A stretch of 64,000 nt of DNA from an uncultured Lachnospiraceae bacterium (GCA_947576945.1 CANPTH010000002.1:1-64000), one strand, 5' to 3'. Counted from the first letter of the stretch, positions 17,180 to 27,540 are shown. Notes: a model not told the origin generated them from the sequence alone. Made by a program: numbers and translations.

Positions 17180-18760
17180 TTAACTTTGCTTTACTGTTCT
17201 TTCTATCACACAACTATGCGGTTTATCCTTATTTCCCCTCTCATAATTGATCCCCACGAGCAATATATTACCCGCATATCCTGCAAGCGCCTGCGTGTAC
17301 TGCCTGTCCTTGATCTGCTGTATGGCCGTCCTGGCATCCTTATCGTATTTCAGTTCTACCACCAGCGCCGGCTTATCCGTATGCGGCAGCGGCAGAAAAA
17401 CAACGTCTGCAAAACCCTTTCCTGCCGGCAGCTCCCGTACCAGTTTGTAATCCTTCCTCGCACTATAGTAAGCAAGCCCTATGGCACTGCCAAGTGCATT
17501 TTCGTCATTATAGGTCAATATGGACGCCACTTCCATATGCGCCCGGTCAAGTCCTCTTGCCACGCTTTCCTCATCGCCGTTTAAAGTAGCTTCCAGAAGC
17601 TTCTCCGATGCTTTCAGCACACGCATCACTTCCGGCCATCCGCTCACGCTCATGGCATTCTCGAATTCTCCGATGATCTCTTTATTAGGAATAAACGCTT
17701 CCTTCGTCTCCGCATCATAGCCAAGATAACCGATATGGATCAGCAGCGTCAGCACATCATCCTTCGTTCTGAAGCTGTGCATATCATTTTGAAAACTGAG
17801 TGTATTCACCTTCACCCGTTCGCCGCCCAGCATCTGCACAATATCTGCTTTCAGCCCGTCATAATCCATATCGATATATAACTTTAATGCCTCGTAAGTT
17901 TCTGTAGATGTCCAGTAGTTTGAAAAAACACGGCTCTTCATCGCCGCCACAACAGAGCGCGGATTATAAATATGCCGGAACTGCCGAAGCCTGTAACCGT
18001 CATACCAGTCGCTGACTTTCGCAACATCCATGTCATACCGAACGCAGAGCGCTTTTACCTCCTCCTCCGTGAAGCCTGTATATTCCTCAAAGATAAACTG
18101 ATCTGTCATCGAGTATTCCCAGAACATATTCAGCGCGGAATGCTGCCCGTATTTCTTTATGGGAAGAATTCCTGTCACATACGCCAGCGCAACATAAGGC
18201 TGATCCTTTAAAAGATCCCGCAGAAAATCCAGGTACTTCTTCTGCAGCTCTTCGGATTCCTGCCTTTCCCGCATCACACAATCCCATTCATCGATCAGAA
18301 AGATAAACTGCTTTTCCGTTTTTGCATAAATTCTCTCAAGCGCTTCTGCCAGACCCGTAATCCGTTCCGAAAACAAATCTCCATAACTCTCCCGCAGTTC
18401 TTCAAGCACAGCCCGTTCCAGATATTCCGTTACATCCTCTTCCTTTGCTCTGATCAGAAACTGCTGCATGTTCATAAAGATAACATCATACTGGTTCAGA
18501 TGTTCCCTGAAAGTCCCTTCTTTTTCTATCTGAAAGCCCTTGAATAAATCCCCGGAATCACAGCCACGGCTATAATAAGCCGCAAGCATCTTAAGCGCCA
18601 TGGATTTACCGAATCGTCTCGGCCTGCTGACACATATATACTGCTGCTCCGTATTCAAATATTGGTTCGTCTTTGCGATCACCCCCGTCTTATCTACATA
18701 GATCTCGGATCGAATCGACTGCCAGAAACCTCTGTTGCCCGGATTCAGATAGATTCCCAT
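17180..18760 (-). CDS. AAA-like ATPase/PD-(D/E)XK protein (DUF1703 type), paralogue A
   Basis: A 526-residue protein of a family common in gut anaerobes. The N-terminal AAA-like domain has a Walker A-like RPRRFGKS at 46-53 and Walker B FLIDEWD at 154-160, and is followed by the NMFWEYSM segment near 211. The C-terminal PD-(D/E)XK nuclease fold has GFADVVF (Asp452) and VVELKYD (Glu469, Lys471). The cellular role is not established; nuclease activity is inferred from the motif. It is closely related to the protein at 40530-42107: the first 73 residues differ at only two positions (V27L, D71E), whereas residues 74-150 diverge strongly. It appears to be a single-gene unit. Confidence 0.85.
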   Translation of the reverse strand: MGIYLNPGNRGFWQSIRSEIYVDKTGVIAKTNQYLNTEQQYICVSRPRRFGKSMALKMLAAYYSRGCDSGDLFKGFQIEKEGTFREHLNQYDVIFMNMQQFLIRAKEEDVTEYLERAVLEELRESYGDLFSERITGLAEALERIYAKTEKQFIFLIDEWDCVMRERQESEELQKKYLDFLRDLLKDQPYVALAYVTGILPIKKYGQHSALNMFWEYSMTDQFIFEEYTGFTEEEVKALCVRYDMDVAKVSDWYDGYRLRQFRHIYNPRSVVAAMKSRVFSNYWTSTETYEALKLYIDMDYDGLKADIVQMLGGERVKVNTLSFQNDMHSFRTKDDVLTLLIHIGYLGYDAETKEAFIPNKEIIGEFENAMSVSGWPEVMRVLKASEKLLEATLNGDEESVARGLDRAHMEVASILTYNDENALGSAIGLAYYSARKDYKLVRELPAGKGFADVVFLPLPHTDKPALVVELKYDKDARTAIQQIKDRQYTQALAGYAGNILLVGINYERGNKDKPHSCVIERTVKQS

Positions 18761-18910
18761 TAAGTTTGCGCCTCCTCATTGGCCTGCTTTTCTATTGAAA
18801 TTGTGCTTTCACCTCTATAAACACCGGCAACTGGAACAACCTTTCATGCCATTTACTATAGTTTATCACATTTTCCTCTATTGCGAAGCGTCACAAATTT
18901 AAAATGACTC

Positions 18911-20428
18911 TCAATCGAACTGCATCACTCTGTTATAATCATAGCCTCTGTCACTTGTCGTTTCCACCGGCTGCAGCTCAAAATAGATCACCCCGTGCTC
19001 TTTCACCGACAGGGAAAACTCAACCTGCTCCCCGGACGCTTTCGCCCTTCTGCTTGACACAAACGGTCCTGCACACGCCAGAATCAGCTCCTTCTGTCTC
19101 TGATCCGGAGAAGAAGGCTCTCCCAGATCATGCCACATGCGCAGCGGATTACAGGTCTCTTCATCTACCGTCTTCGTCACCACCACATAATCCTGCCCGT
19201 CTTTCGCCGGGAAGGAAACCGTTATCTCCAATTCCCTGCCGGTACGCTGCCGTGCTGCATTCCACGCGATTCCCCGGTAGATGCCGTCGTCCCCTTTTGT
19301 CACCACCAGATCCTCTTCCCTGCACACACAGACGCCGTTCAGATCCTTGTAGAATTTAAACACCCAGAAGGTAGGCTTGGGAATGCCGCCGTTGGCCACC
19401 AAACCGAAGCCGCCGTGGAAAGGCGTAAAGGGAACGCCCCGCTCCTCGAAAATATCTCCGAATGTCCAGTAGGAATAGGATTCGTTCCTGTCTCCCAGCC
19501 GGGACAGCTGGTGTGCGATGTATGCCGCATTCTGGTTGGTATCGTGCAGCGGACAGTTGGGAATATAAGAAGTATTAAATTCCGTAATATGGATCTCCAT
19601 CCCCCTGTACTCCTCAAAACTGTCGATAATATCCCGGGAAGACTGCAGGTTCAAAAATCCCTGCTCCGCATCTGAAAGCGCGGCATAGCCATAGTGCCCC
19701 ACATCCTCCGGAAGTTCTGTCGTGTAATGATGACGGGTGACAAAATCCAGGGCGATCTGTCTTTCCCTGCAGAACTCCAGAAATTTCCGGATCCACAATT
19801 CATCCTGCACACCGCAGACTGCCGGTCCGCCTACCCGAAAACGTTCGTCTACTTTCTTCACCGCACGGAAAGTCTCCTCAAACAACCGGAAATACTCCTG
19901 CATATCGGCATCCTTCCAGAATCCCGGCAGATTCGGCTCATTCCATACTTCGATCGGCCAAGTCACCACTTCATCCTCTCCATAACGTTCCATCAGATGG
20001 CGCAGTGTAGCCGTTGTCAGATCACACCAGGCCGCGTAACTTGCCGGCGGCGTGGTATTCCCTTTCCAATAGAATACAGTCTGATCGCCGGACGCCATTT
20101 TATCCGGCATAAATCCCAGCTCCAAAAAGGGCTTAAGACCGCATTTGCGGTAACTGTCCATCACCAGATCCAGATAGGTAAAATTATACTCCGCCCGCTT
20201 CGTGCCGTCTGCCTCTTCAAATTCCTGATAAATAGCCATATCGTCCGAAAAAAGCCCATGCCCACGGATATGCCGAAACCCGATCTGACTCTGCACAAGC
20301 TTTAACTGCTCCTGATATTCCTGCTGCAGCGCAAGTCCCATCCTTCCTGTTCCGACACAATAATCCACCTGATTGTGAAACATGGCCCTGCTGTCTTTTT
20401 CGATCCTGTAACATTTGTTTTCCCGCAT
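18911..20428 (-). CDS. GH39 family glycosidase (beta-xylosidase-like)
   Basis: A 505-residue cytosolic glycoside hydrolase without a signal peptide. The acid/base Glu164 sits in IEVWNEPNLPGFW and the nucleophile Glu283 in EIHITEFNTSY, the standard GH39 pair in a TIM barrel. A C-terminal beta domain follows from about residue 350. Start 20428 is preceded by GGAGGAGCGT. It probably hydrolyses short xylo-oligosaccharides taken up by the cell. Other GH39 activities such as alpha-iduronidase seem unlikely in this context. No transporter gene is adjacent. Confidence 0.88.
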   Translation of the reverse strand: MRENKCYRIEKDSRAMFHNQVDYCVGTGRMGLALQQEYQEQLKLVQSQIGFRHIRGHGLFSDDMAIYQEFEEADGTKRAEYNFTYLDLVMDSYRKCGLKPFLELGFMPDKMASGDQTVFYWKGNTTPPASYAAWCDLTTATLRHLMERYGEDEVVTWPIEVWNEPNLPGFWKDADMQEYFRLFEETFRAVKKVDERFRVGGPAVCGVQDELWIRKFLEFCRERQIALDFVTRHHYTTELPEDVGHYGYAALSDAEQGFLNLQSSRDIIDSFEEYRGMEIHITEFNTSYIPNCPLHDTNQNAAYIAHQLSRLGDRNESYSYWTFGDIFEERGVPFTPFHGGFGLVANGGIPKPTFWVFKFYKDLNGVCVCREEDLVVTKGDDGIYRGIAWNAARQRTGRELEITVSFPAKDGQDYVVVTKTVDEETCNPLRMWHDLGEPSSPDQRQKELILACAGPFVSSRRAKASGEQVEFSLSVKEHGVIYFELQPVETTSDRGYDYNRVMQFD

Positions 20429-20550
20429 ACGCTCCTCCGTTTCCTGTTCGCAGGCACCCGGCGCCATCATGGCAATGTCCGGCTGCCTTCTCTCATTCCT
20501 GCATTGTATTATTACTATACTCTATTGCCCTTTTTCCTGCAATTCCCCCG

Positions 20551-21570
20551 TCACAGAAGATTACCGATCACCACAATCCCTGCCGCTGCGCCAACCACAA
20601 GCGCATGCCTTTTCCATGTCAGATGCAGGTATCCGATAAACTCCCGCAGCAGGGCATTCAATGTAAAATACCATTTGGTTCTGGCGCCGAATCCCACGCA
20701 TTTTATCCCCTGCCGCCGTGCCAGGATCAGCGACCGGAATACATGATATGCTGTTGTAACAAGGATAATCCTGGGTTTCCTGCCCTCCATCAGTTCTCTG
20801 GAAAACTGTAAATTTTCCTGGGTCGATACGGATTTCTGTTCCCGGATGATTCTGGCAGCATCCACCCCCTGTTCGATTGCGTAATCTGCCATGGCCTCAC
20901 TCTCCGGTATCTTCTCGCCCGGTCCCTGACCGCCGGACATGATCAACACAGCCCTGGGATTGCATCGCAGCAGCGCTATCCCTCTGTCGATCCGCGCCGC
21001 AAGCAACGGCGTTACTTTCTCTCCTGAGATCCCACACCCCAGTACCACAATATAGTCTGCGTTTCTTCTTTTTCTCAGATGTATAAGATTGAGGATTGCC
21101 GACAGACAATAGACGGCCATCAATGACAATATATAGACTGCTGCAAAACTGACAATTCCATAAAACATAGTGCCGGGCGTATTTTTCTTCAGGTTTCCGA
21201 CTGCCGGCCAGATCGCCAGATAACCATACAACAGAATAGAAAACAGTATCGATAACAGATTCGACGGTTTGGCCCCCTCATGCCTGATCACCTTGATTCC
21301 TTCCACAAAAAACACAAGAATCAAAACCGCCGGAAATGCCACAATGCTGCCCACCGCCAGGATGATCAAGAAGAGCAGTATCCCGATTATAACGTCATTT
21401 GTCATCAGGCCGGCTGCATATTCGGAAAGAATCAGAAATAAAGTTACAGCCGACCACACCATCAGCCAGAAAAAGGAAACGCCGCTCCACAAAGTTCTGG
21501 CATCACGCACCATAATTCCAATGAAGATGAAAAGTGCGATCAGGAAAAACGGAAATGTAAACTGCCACAT
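20551..21570 (-). CDS. DUF218/YdcF-family membrane protein
   Basis: A 339-residue protein with about five hydrophobic segments in the first 170 residues and a C-terminal DUF218 domain (YIVVLGCGISG, VLIMSGGQGPGE, SVSTQENL, TTAYHVFRSL), the pattern of YdcF/SanA/ElyC proteins linked in other bacteria to cell-envelope physiology. A final membrane helix (ALVVGAAAGIVVIG) ends the protein. Start 21570 follows AAGGAGG by 11 bases. It is divergent from the YesN-like regulator gene, and the 258 bases between them hold the two opposing promoters. Confidence 0.82.
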   Translation of the reverse strand: MWQFTFPFFLIALFIFIGIMVRDARTLWSGVSFFWLMVWSAVTLFLILSEYAAGLMTNDVIIGILLFLIILAVGSIVAFPAVLILVFFVEGIKVIRHEGAKPSNLLSILFSILLYGYLAIWPAVGNLKKNTPGTMFYGIVSFAAVYILSLMAVYCLSAILNLIHLRKRRNADYIVVLGCGISGEKVTPLLAARIDRGIALLRCNPRAVLIMSGGQGPGEKIPESEAMADYAIEQGVDAARIIREQKSVSTQENLQFSRELMEGRKPRIILVTTAYHVFRSLILARRQGIKCVGFGARTKWYFTLNALLREFIGYLHLTWKRHALVVGAAAGIVVIGNLL

Positions 21571-21785
21571 GGCTGCCTCTTCCTCCTTGTCATGAATAAG
21601 TCCACGGAACTGGCATTCTTTTTCGCCTTCACGTCCCGGCAAAAGTATAGCCTTCCCATATTACATCTACCTTACCATAAGAATATATTTTTGCAAGAAT
21701 CAAAAATCTCTGCACATAGTCTCCCCTCCTGCTCCGTTCCAAAATTGACGAATTTTTCCCTGCCGCTTATAATAATAGACAGCAT

Positions 21786-21805
21786 TACCCTCAGTAAACA
21801 AAACG
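21786..21805. repeat. possible half copy of the inverted-repeat element
   Basis: TACCCTCAGTAAACAAAACG matches the left arm of the element at 50149 with one internal mismatch over 17 bases, but no right arm is present. It lies in the leader of the YesN-like gene. It could be a decayed copy or chance. Confidence 0.3.
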
Positions 21806-21828
21806 TGTTATCGTCTCGGAGGAACGTC

Positions 21829-22893
21829 ATGTATCGTTTAATCATTGTCGATGATGAACCAGTCAATTTTTACAGCATCCACCACGTTGTTGACTGGCAA
21901 AGTTATGAAATAGAGATCTGCTGCACCTGCACTTCCGGCAGAGAAGCCCATGAGGCCATTCTTACACACCAGCCCGATTTCGTGATCACGGATATTGCCA
22001 TGCCCGACATGAGCGGCCTCGACCTGATCGCGTCTATCCGCAGTCTCGGCTTCGAGACGGAATTTATCATCCTTACCGCGTACCGTAATTTCACCTATGC
22101 CTGCCAGGCGCTGGACAATCAGGCGCTGGCCTATCTGCTCAAACCGGTAAAGAAAGAAGACATTGAACGCGTGCTTCCAAAGCTGTTGGACAAGCTCTCC
22201 CAAAAGAACAGCGTCGGTATCCCCACCTACGACCTGAATTATTCTGCAGACAACCTGTCCACGCCTTTGAAGGAATATCTGACAAGAGCCGCCGTCTACC
22301 CCCACAACCGGGTTTTATTAAGCGACCGTCCCCTGACGTCTGCCGCAAAGGACGCACAGATCTTTCAGATTCCCGTGAGGCAGTTCGCAAACGCCTGCCT
22401 GTTTTCCGGCGCCTCTCCTGACGTGACAGATATTCTCCCTTACGGATACAGCCCGTCATATCCGGATTTCTCAGGTTTTCACCAGATGGTGCTGGATGCC
22501 GCCCTGTCGCTAAACGGCGAATTCCCTTATGCAGGCCATGCAGGCGTCGCTTCCATACAGAAATTTATCGCCTCGCATTATACCGAAGAACTTGGCATTC
22601 CTCTTCTGGCCGAACATTTTTCCATGTCGGAAAGCTATTTGTGCAACATATTTAAAAAGCATACCGACACTACCATCGTAAACTTCATCCGGCATGTGCG
22701 CATCCATCAGGCCATGCGGATGATCCGTTTTACGAACAACGATAATATTACCGTCTCCGAACTGGCCGGCTATAACAGTTACAGTTATTTCGGCAAACAG
22801 TTTAAGGAAGTCACCGGTATGACGCCTTCTCAATACCGCAGAGAAAACAGTCTCCAGGAGGATCATGTATGCTGTCATCCCAGAAATCCCTGA
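21829..22893 (+). CDS. YesN-type AraC-family response regulator
   Basis: A 354-residue regulator. The receiver domain has VDDE at 7-10 and phospho-acceptor Asp55 in FVITDIAMPD. A variable middle region follows, and two AraC helix-turn-helix motifs occupy the last 100 residues (IPLLAEHFSMSESYLCNIFKK and ITVSELAGYNSYSYFGKQFK). Start 21829 has a CGGAGGAA site. The kinase gene overlaps its end by 25 bases. The likely targets are the 20-22-bp spaced repeats at 33301-33354 in front of the Opp operon, which converges on this pair; that link is inferred from position only. Confidence 0.9.
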   Translation: MYRLIIVDDEPVNFYSIHHVVDWQSYEIEICCTCTSGREAHEAILTHQPDFVITDIAMPDMSGLDLIASIRSLGFETEFIILTAYRNFTYACQALDNQALAYLLKPVKKEDIERVLPKLLDKLSQKNSVGIPTYDLNYSADNLSTPLKEYLTRAAVYPHNRVLLSDRPLTSAAKDAQIFQIPVRQFANACLFSGASPDVTDILPYGYSPSYPDFSGFHQMVLDAALSLNGEFPYAGHAGVASIQKFIASHYTEELGIPLLAEHFSMSESYLCNIFKKHTDTTIVNFIRHVRIHQAMRMIRFTNNDNITVSELAGYNSYSYFGKQFKEVTGMTPSQYRRENSLQEDHVCCHPRNP

Positions 22894-24677
22894 AAAAAAT
22901 ACTCGTATCTGCCTGTATGCTTCTATGCATCGTGTCCATCCTGCTTTTCAGTGTCCTTCTGTTTTTCGGATACCATCGGGAACAGGAACGGGTCGACGCG
23001 CTGGCCGCCTCATCAGAACATACTTTAAGGCAATATCTGACCAATGAGACGAGCAAATACAAAGATGCGCTGTCCCTGCTGGGATACAGCTCTCTGACAC
23101 AGACTTACCTTTTCTCATCCGGTTCTTCCTACGAATACATGGATATGAGCTATATCCTGTCCTCTCTGAATTACGTGCGTAATTCCATAGACCACTGCAG
23201 CGAAGTATTCCTGCAGTCCAACATGGGAAAAGTGCTGGGCACCGCATCCTCCCTTTCCTCTGATTCGGCAGAAATGATGCTTTTCAAACAAATGTCAAAG
23301 GATTACCGTCTGTACGATGAGAAACCCTATGACAGCTTTTTTTCAAAACCATACTACATCACCGGCTGCGACCTTCCCTATATTTTCTATGTACAGCGCA
23401 TGACCAATATCATCAGTACAGAATCGGACAAATACATTACCTGCGCCATCATGCTCGATTATCAGGCCTGGATCAACGCACTGCAGGTTTCCTTGAACGA
23501 GGAGAACGGTTATTATGTAATTTTGACTGACGACCGGCTTTTCTACGCAGATTCTGCCGGCCTGGAAGGTCTCACCTCACAAATGCTCAGGACAGCCAGC
23601 CAGCGTATTTCGGTGCAGAATACTGCCTACCGGGTGGATCGCCTGAGCAGCCCGAATGACAGATGGAATGCCTGGTACTTCTATCCGGTTTCTAAAATAA
23701 CCGGATCTGTTTTTTCCTCCATGCAGTTTGAATTATACGTGGTTATCTTCCTGTTCATAACCATTCTCACCACCTACCTGCTCTTATCTCTTGTGTTGAA
23801 ACGTCTGACTCTTTTTCTGAAGGAAAAAATGGTGGACCTGCACCCGGAAGGAAAATTGGAAATGAACGGCCTCTTTGCCTACGAAGAGTTTATGCCCATT
23901 CTGATCACCATTAATGAAATGCTGGAGCATATCTCTTCCATTACGCAAAAAGAGATGGAGACGCAGATAAAGCTTTATCAGACTATAGCCGAGCAGAAAA
24001 TAGCCGAACTGCGCTCCCTGCGGATGCAGCTGAATGCTCATTTTCTTTTTAATACCCTCTCCGCCGTAAACTCTATCGCCCTCTCTCACGAGGATCATGA
24101 AGTCTCCGATATCGTCTTAAGGCTGGGTAATATCTTCCACTACATTCTGTTTACACCAGCCGTGACGGAACTGTCTGATGAGCTGGATATGGTCACTAAC
24201 TTTGCCGAAATCATGGAACAGCGTTTTCCGGCCTTCCATGAACTCATACTGGATATTACCCCGGAAGCGCTGGATTGGCAGGTGCCCACCATGTTTCTTC
24301 AGCCTCTGGTAGAAAATTCTTTTGAACATGGCCATAAAATGCCTGCAGAGAAGTCCCGGACTGCCACCACCAGGATCACCGCCTTCATCGAACAGGATAC
24401 CCTTATTCTCAGAATCTGGGATAACGGCTGCGGAATTCCTGCCTGTCGTCTGGAACAGATCCTGTCCAACATCCAGCTTCCGAAGGATCCCTCTGACGAG
24501 CGTGACGCCATTACGTTAAAGAACATCTGCTACCGCTTCTCACTCATCTACGCAGAACAATTCCACTTCTCCATACGTTCCGAAGAAAACGTATACACGG
24601 AAGTGGAATTGCAGATTCCTGTTATGGAGCCGGAAACTCTGGACAGACTCGCCAGAGTGCAGCATATCGTTATTTAA
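22869..24677 (+). CDS. YesM-type sensor histidine kinase
   Basis: A 602-residue membrane kinase. The first membrane helix is at about residues 11-33, followed by a roughly 250-residue external sensor and a second helix near 284-310 (YVVIFLFITILTTYLLLSLV). Next come a HAMP-like linker, the His_kinase block LRMQLNAHFLFNTLSAVNS carrying the phospho-histidine, and a HATPase_c domain with NSFEHGHK and WDNGCGIP. An AGGAGG site seven bases before the ATG lies in the end of the regulator gene. It pairs with that regulator and presumably senses an external peptide or sugar. Confidence 0.9.
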   Translation: MLSSQKSLKKILVSACMLLCIVSILLFSVLLFFGYHREQERVDALAASSEHTLRQYLTNETSKYKDALSLLGYSSLTQTYLFSSGSSYEYMDMSYILSSLNYVRNSIDHCSEVFLQSNMGKVLGTASSLSSDSAEMMLFKQMSKDYRLYDEKPYDSFFSKPYYITGCDLPYIFYVQRMTNIISTESDKYITCAIMLDYQAWINALQVSLNEENGYYVILTDDRLFYADSAGLEGLTSQMLRTASQRISVQNTAYRVDRLSSPNDRWNAWYFYPVSKITGSVFSSMQFELYVVIFLFITILTTYLLLSLVLKRLTLFLKEKMVDLHPEGKLEMNGLFAYEEFMPILITINEMLEHISSITQKEMETQIKLYQTIAEQKIAELRSLRMQLNAHFLFNTLSAVNSIALSHEDHEVSDIVLRLGNIFHYILFTPAVTELSDELDMVTNFAEIMEQRFPAFHELILDITPEALDWQVPTMFLQPLVENSFEHGHKMPAEKSRTATTRITAFIEQDTLILRIWDNGCGIPACRLEQILSNIQLPKDPSDERDAITLKNICYRFSLIYAEQFHFSIRSEENVYTEVELQIPVMEPETLDRLARVQHIVI

Positions 24678-24715
24678 TAGTAAACGACATTAGAAATTTG
24701 TTATGTCGTTTACTA
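24678..24715. terminator. perfect 13-bp hairpin between convergent genes
   Basis: TAGTAAACGACAT and ATGTCGTTTACTA form a perfect stem with a 12-base loop immediately after the kinase stop and before the end of the CitMHS-like gene at 24719. It may act as a bidirectional terminator; a long T-run is absent. Confidence 0.6.
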
Positions 24716-24718
24716 TAA

Positions 24719-26020
24719 TTACAGAGACAATATCCCCATCGCAGCCGCCGCCAAAGTCAGGATCGCACTGACCAGCCACAGATACTTGAAGGAGTATTTC
24801 AAATGTTCCTTCATGCTGATCCCGGCCAGCCCCACAGACAGATAGGGCGCCGGACCGATAAAGGTAATGTTGGCTGCGAAACTGCTGCCCAGCAGCACTG
24901 CCACTACCGCCTGCATCATGCTCCCGCCTGACTCGGCAGAGATCGTCCCGATGATTGGCGCCAGTATGCTGTAACAGCAGTCACTTCCAAGCACGACCGA
25001 GATCGGAACACCCACCAGACCATAAATAAACGGAAGAATCCTGCCGCCGTTTGAAGGAATAAACAACAGCAAAGAATGCGCGATCGCATCCACCATACCG
25101 GTATTCTTCATGATGCCGATCAAAGCCCCCAAAGAGAAAATAACCAGCACCAGCGGATATGCCGTCGCCCCATGCTTCTTAATCTGCTCCTCCTGCTCCT
25201 TCACTTTCGGAAAATTAACCACCAGAATGACCGCCAGGCCAAGCATAAATCCCATAGTGCTGTTCACCTTTCCAAGCAGCAGCAGAATGATCAGCCCGAT
25301 GGTAAAGAGGACGTCGAAGGCGATCACACCTTTTGGAGCCTTCAAGGCTGCCGGTTTATTCAAGGTTTCTTTCAGCGTACGGAATTCTATATCCGTCATC
25401 CCGGAATGATTCTTTCTCTCGACTCTGGCCAAAAACAGATCCATCACGATCAGCAATACTGCACCGGCCACCTGCAGAGGCAGCATGGTATTCCAGATCT
25501 CTACCGCGTCAAGCCCCGTACTGGCAGATGCCCGCAGCATGGCCGAGCACCAGGGAAGCACATTCATAACGCCTGCCGAAGCAGATACCAGAAATACCAG
25601 CACTGTCCTCCTGACCTTCATCGCATCGAACAGCGGCAGCATGGCCGGTATGGTGATCAGCATCGTCATCGCACCGGAACCGTCCATCTGCACGCCCATG
25701 GCAACGACCGTTGTAATGATCAGCAGCATTTCGATATGATTGTTCATATGCTTCATGATCTGCTGCACCATCAATTCAAAGATGCCAACCTCGCTTAAAA
25801 CAGAAAAGTAGACAATAGAAAATACAAACAACAACGCCGTATTCAGCACAGACTCAATTCCCTGCGCTACAAAACCGGCAATCTCCGTCATGGAAAATCC
25901 ACAACATAGCGCCGCCGCAACAGGTACCACTATGAACACCGGCGCCAGGGAATATTTCTCCCGGATCAACAGATAAACGATCAACAATATCATACCATAC
26001 GCAGCCACAGTAAGCGCCAT
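24719..26020 (-). CDS. CitMHS-like organic acid/cation symporter
   Basis: A 433-residue inner-membrane carrier with about 11-12 hydrophobic segments. The signatures SGAMTMLITIPAMLPLFDAM near residue 115, GSDCCYSILAPI near 345 and SFAANITFIGPAPYL near 385 resemble the citrate-Mg2+:H+/citrate-Ca2+:H+ symporter (CitMHS) family within the ion transporter superfamily. The substrate is uncertain, and a dicarboxylate or other organic acid is equally possible. It is the last gene of the set that starts with the Opp importer, 44 bases after the hydrolase gene. Confidence 0.7.
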   Translation of the reverse strand: MALTVAAYGMILLIVYLLIREKYSLAPVFIVVPVAAALCCGFSMTEIAGFVAQGIESVLNTALLFVFSIVYFSVLSEVGIFELMVQQIMKHMNNHIEMLLIITTVVAMGVQMDGSGAMTMLITIPAMLPLFDAMKVRRTVLVFLVSASAGVMNVLPWCSAMLRASASTGLDAVEIWNTMLPLQVAGAVLLIVMDLFLARVERKNHSGMTDIEFRTLKETLNKPAALKAPKGVIAFDVLFTIGLIILLLLGKVNSTMGFMLGLAVILVVNFPKVKEQEEQIKKHGATAYPLVLVIFSLGALIGIMKNTGMVDAIAHSLLLFIPSNGGRILPFIYGLVGVPISVVLGSDCCYSILAPIIGTISAESGGSMMQAVVAVLLGSSFAANITFIGPAPYLSVGLAGISMKEHLKYSFKYLWLVSAILTLAAAAMGILSL

Positions 26021-26064
26021 TTATACCACACCCTTCTCTTAACACGGCAGCCTGGTCTCCGGCT

Positions 26065-27540
26065 TCACTGCCGCTTTCCTTCTCTTACAGCCGATGCCTG
26101 ATGGCACCCATCCGGTTCCGGATCGGATATGCTGTATTCCTTCGTGATCTTTATACCGGCCTCCGTGGCAGTCATACGGATCTCATATGCAAAACAGGTT
26201 TCCGGCAGCCGGCATTCCATACATAATTCCTTTTCTCCTTCAAATCTGCAGGCCATCTCCAGCACCGACACCGGATAGAACGGAACCTGCAGGATATTTC
26301 TCCGATACGCGCCGTCCATGCCTGCCCGCAGTTCCTTCCTCCTGCCCGCTTCCTCTATGGTAAGAATGCACTCATCTCCTGCAAATCTCAGTGCAAAGCG
26401 GTCGATCGGCGTTACCGGATAGTATTTCTGCATGATCCCGCCGGTCACAATACCCATGTGGAATCTTCCGTCCGCTATCTCCCACTTTCCCTCGAAGGCT
26501 TTTCGATCACCCTTCTTTCCGGTAAGCGGAGCCGGCAATGACAGGCAGCGCAGCCGTTTCTGCAAAGCTTCCTGCTCTTCTTTCGACGACGCCTCTCCAT
26601 CCACGCCTTCCTCCAGAAGATGATAGAAATAAGAGAGGATCGTGTCGCATTTACTGCTGTCCACCGTCTCATGCAGGATGATGACCATATCCTCTTCCGG
26701 CGCCACAAACCCATACTGCCCCATAGCGCCGTCGGCACGGAAACATCCCGTTCTGCTGCACATCCACATCTGGAACCCATACCCGGCGCTGCCTTCTGCA
26801 AGCGGACCGGCATGGTGATCGATCTGTCGGGAAGATGCCAGCTTTACATATTCCTCAGACAGGATCCGCTCCCCCTCCCAGACACCACCATCCAGATACA
26901 GCTTCATCAGCCGCAGATTATCTTCCAGCGTAGTAAAGATCCCGCTGCCCCCGACTTCCATCCCATCCTGCAGCCTGAGCCAGCCAACATGCGTTTCGTC
27001 GATCCCGATCTTCTGAAACAGGTTCTCCGAAAGGAACTGATGCAGTGTTTTCCCTGTTTTCGCCCGGATGACCGCTCCCAGCATGGTGGAGCCTACGCTG
27101 TTGTAGAAGAACTCACTGCCCGGCTCCTTCTCGATCGGATGGCTTAAGAAATTCTCAACCCAGTCCCCGTCAAATCCGGGCAGGCTTCTCATACCCGTTC
27201 CCATCCGCAGAAGATTTCTGACTGTCAGCCGGTCGCTGTATTCCTGCACCGTTCCCTTTCCCGGAAAGATATCCCCCAGCCTTTCATCCAGAGAAAGCAG
27301 TCCCTGCGTGCAGGCAATGCCGATGGCCGTACCGGCATAAGTTTTGGTAAAAGACTGCATGCCGTGGTTCATCCCCACTGCATAAGGTTTCCATGCCCCT
27401 TCCACACATATTTTCCCGTGCCGCATGATCATGACGCCGTGAGGCTCCGTTATTCCTTCCTCCAGTTCATCCAGAAACCGCATCACTGCACTGCTGGATA
27501 TCCCGACCTCTTCCGGTGTTACTCTTTCTAAATCTCCCAT
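26065..27540 (-). CDS. serine hydrolase of the beta-lactamase/class C fold
   Basis: A 491-residue protein without a signal peptide, hence cytosolic. The SxxK motif is MQSFTKTYAG (Ser63, Lys66) and the second motif is a YNS in FFYNSVGSTM near 143-152, as in Beta-lactamase (PF00144) esterases, D-aminopeptidases and DD-peptidases. The last 130 residues form a separate beta-rich domain. Because it follows an oligopeptide importer, a role in hydrolysing imported peptides, possibly D-amino-acid containing, is attractive but inferred. Antibiotic resistance is unlikely for a cytosolic enzyme. The ATG has an AAGGGAG site. Confidence 0.75.
   Translation of the reverse strand: MGDLERVTPEEVGISSSAVMRFLDELEEGITEPHGVMIMRHGKICVEGAWKPYAVGMNHGMQSFTKTYAGTAIGIACTQGLLSLDERLGDIFPGKGTVQEYSDRLTVRNLLRMGTGMRSLPGFDGDWVENFLSHPIEKEPGSEFFYNSVGSTMLGAVIRAKTGKTLHQFLSENLFQKIGIDETHVGWLRLQDGMEVGGSGIFTTLEDNLRLMKLYLDGGVWEGERILSEEYVKLASSRQIDHHAGPLAEGSAGYGFQMWMCSRTGCFRADGAMGQYGFVAPEEDMVIILHETVDSSKCDTILSYFYHLLEEGVDGEASSKEEQEALQKRLRCLSLPAPLTGKKGDRKAFEGKWEIADGRFHMGIVTGGIMQKYYPVTPIDRFALRFAGDECILTIEEAGRRKELRAGMDGAYRRNILQVPFYPVSVLEMACRFEGEKELCMECRLPETCFAYEIRMTATEAGIKITKEYSISDPEPDGCHQASAVREGKRQ

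Noticed and set aside
26065-27540. SxxK hydrolase considered as an antibiotic-resistance beta-lactamase
   Set aside because: It lacks a signal peptide and is embedded in a peptide-import locus, so an intracellular esterase or peptidase role is more likely.
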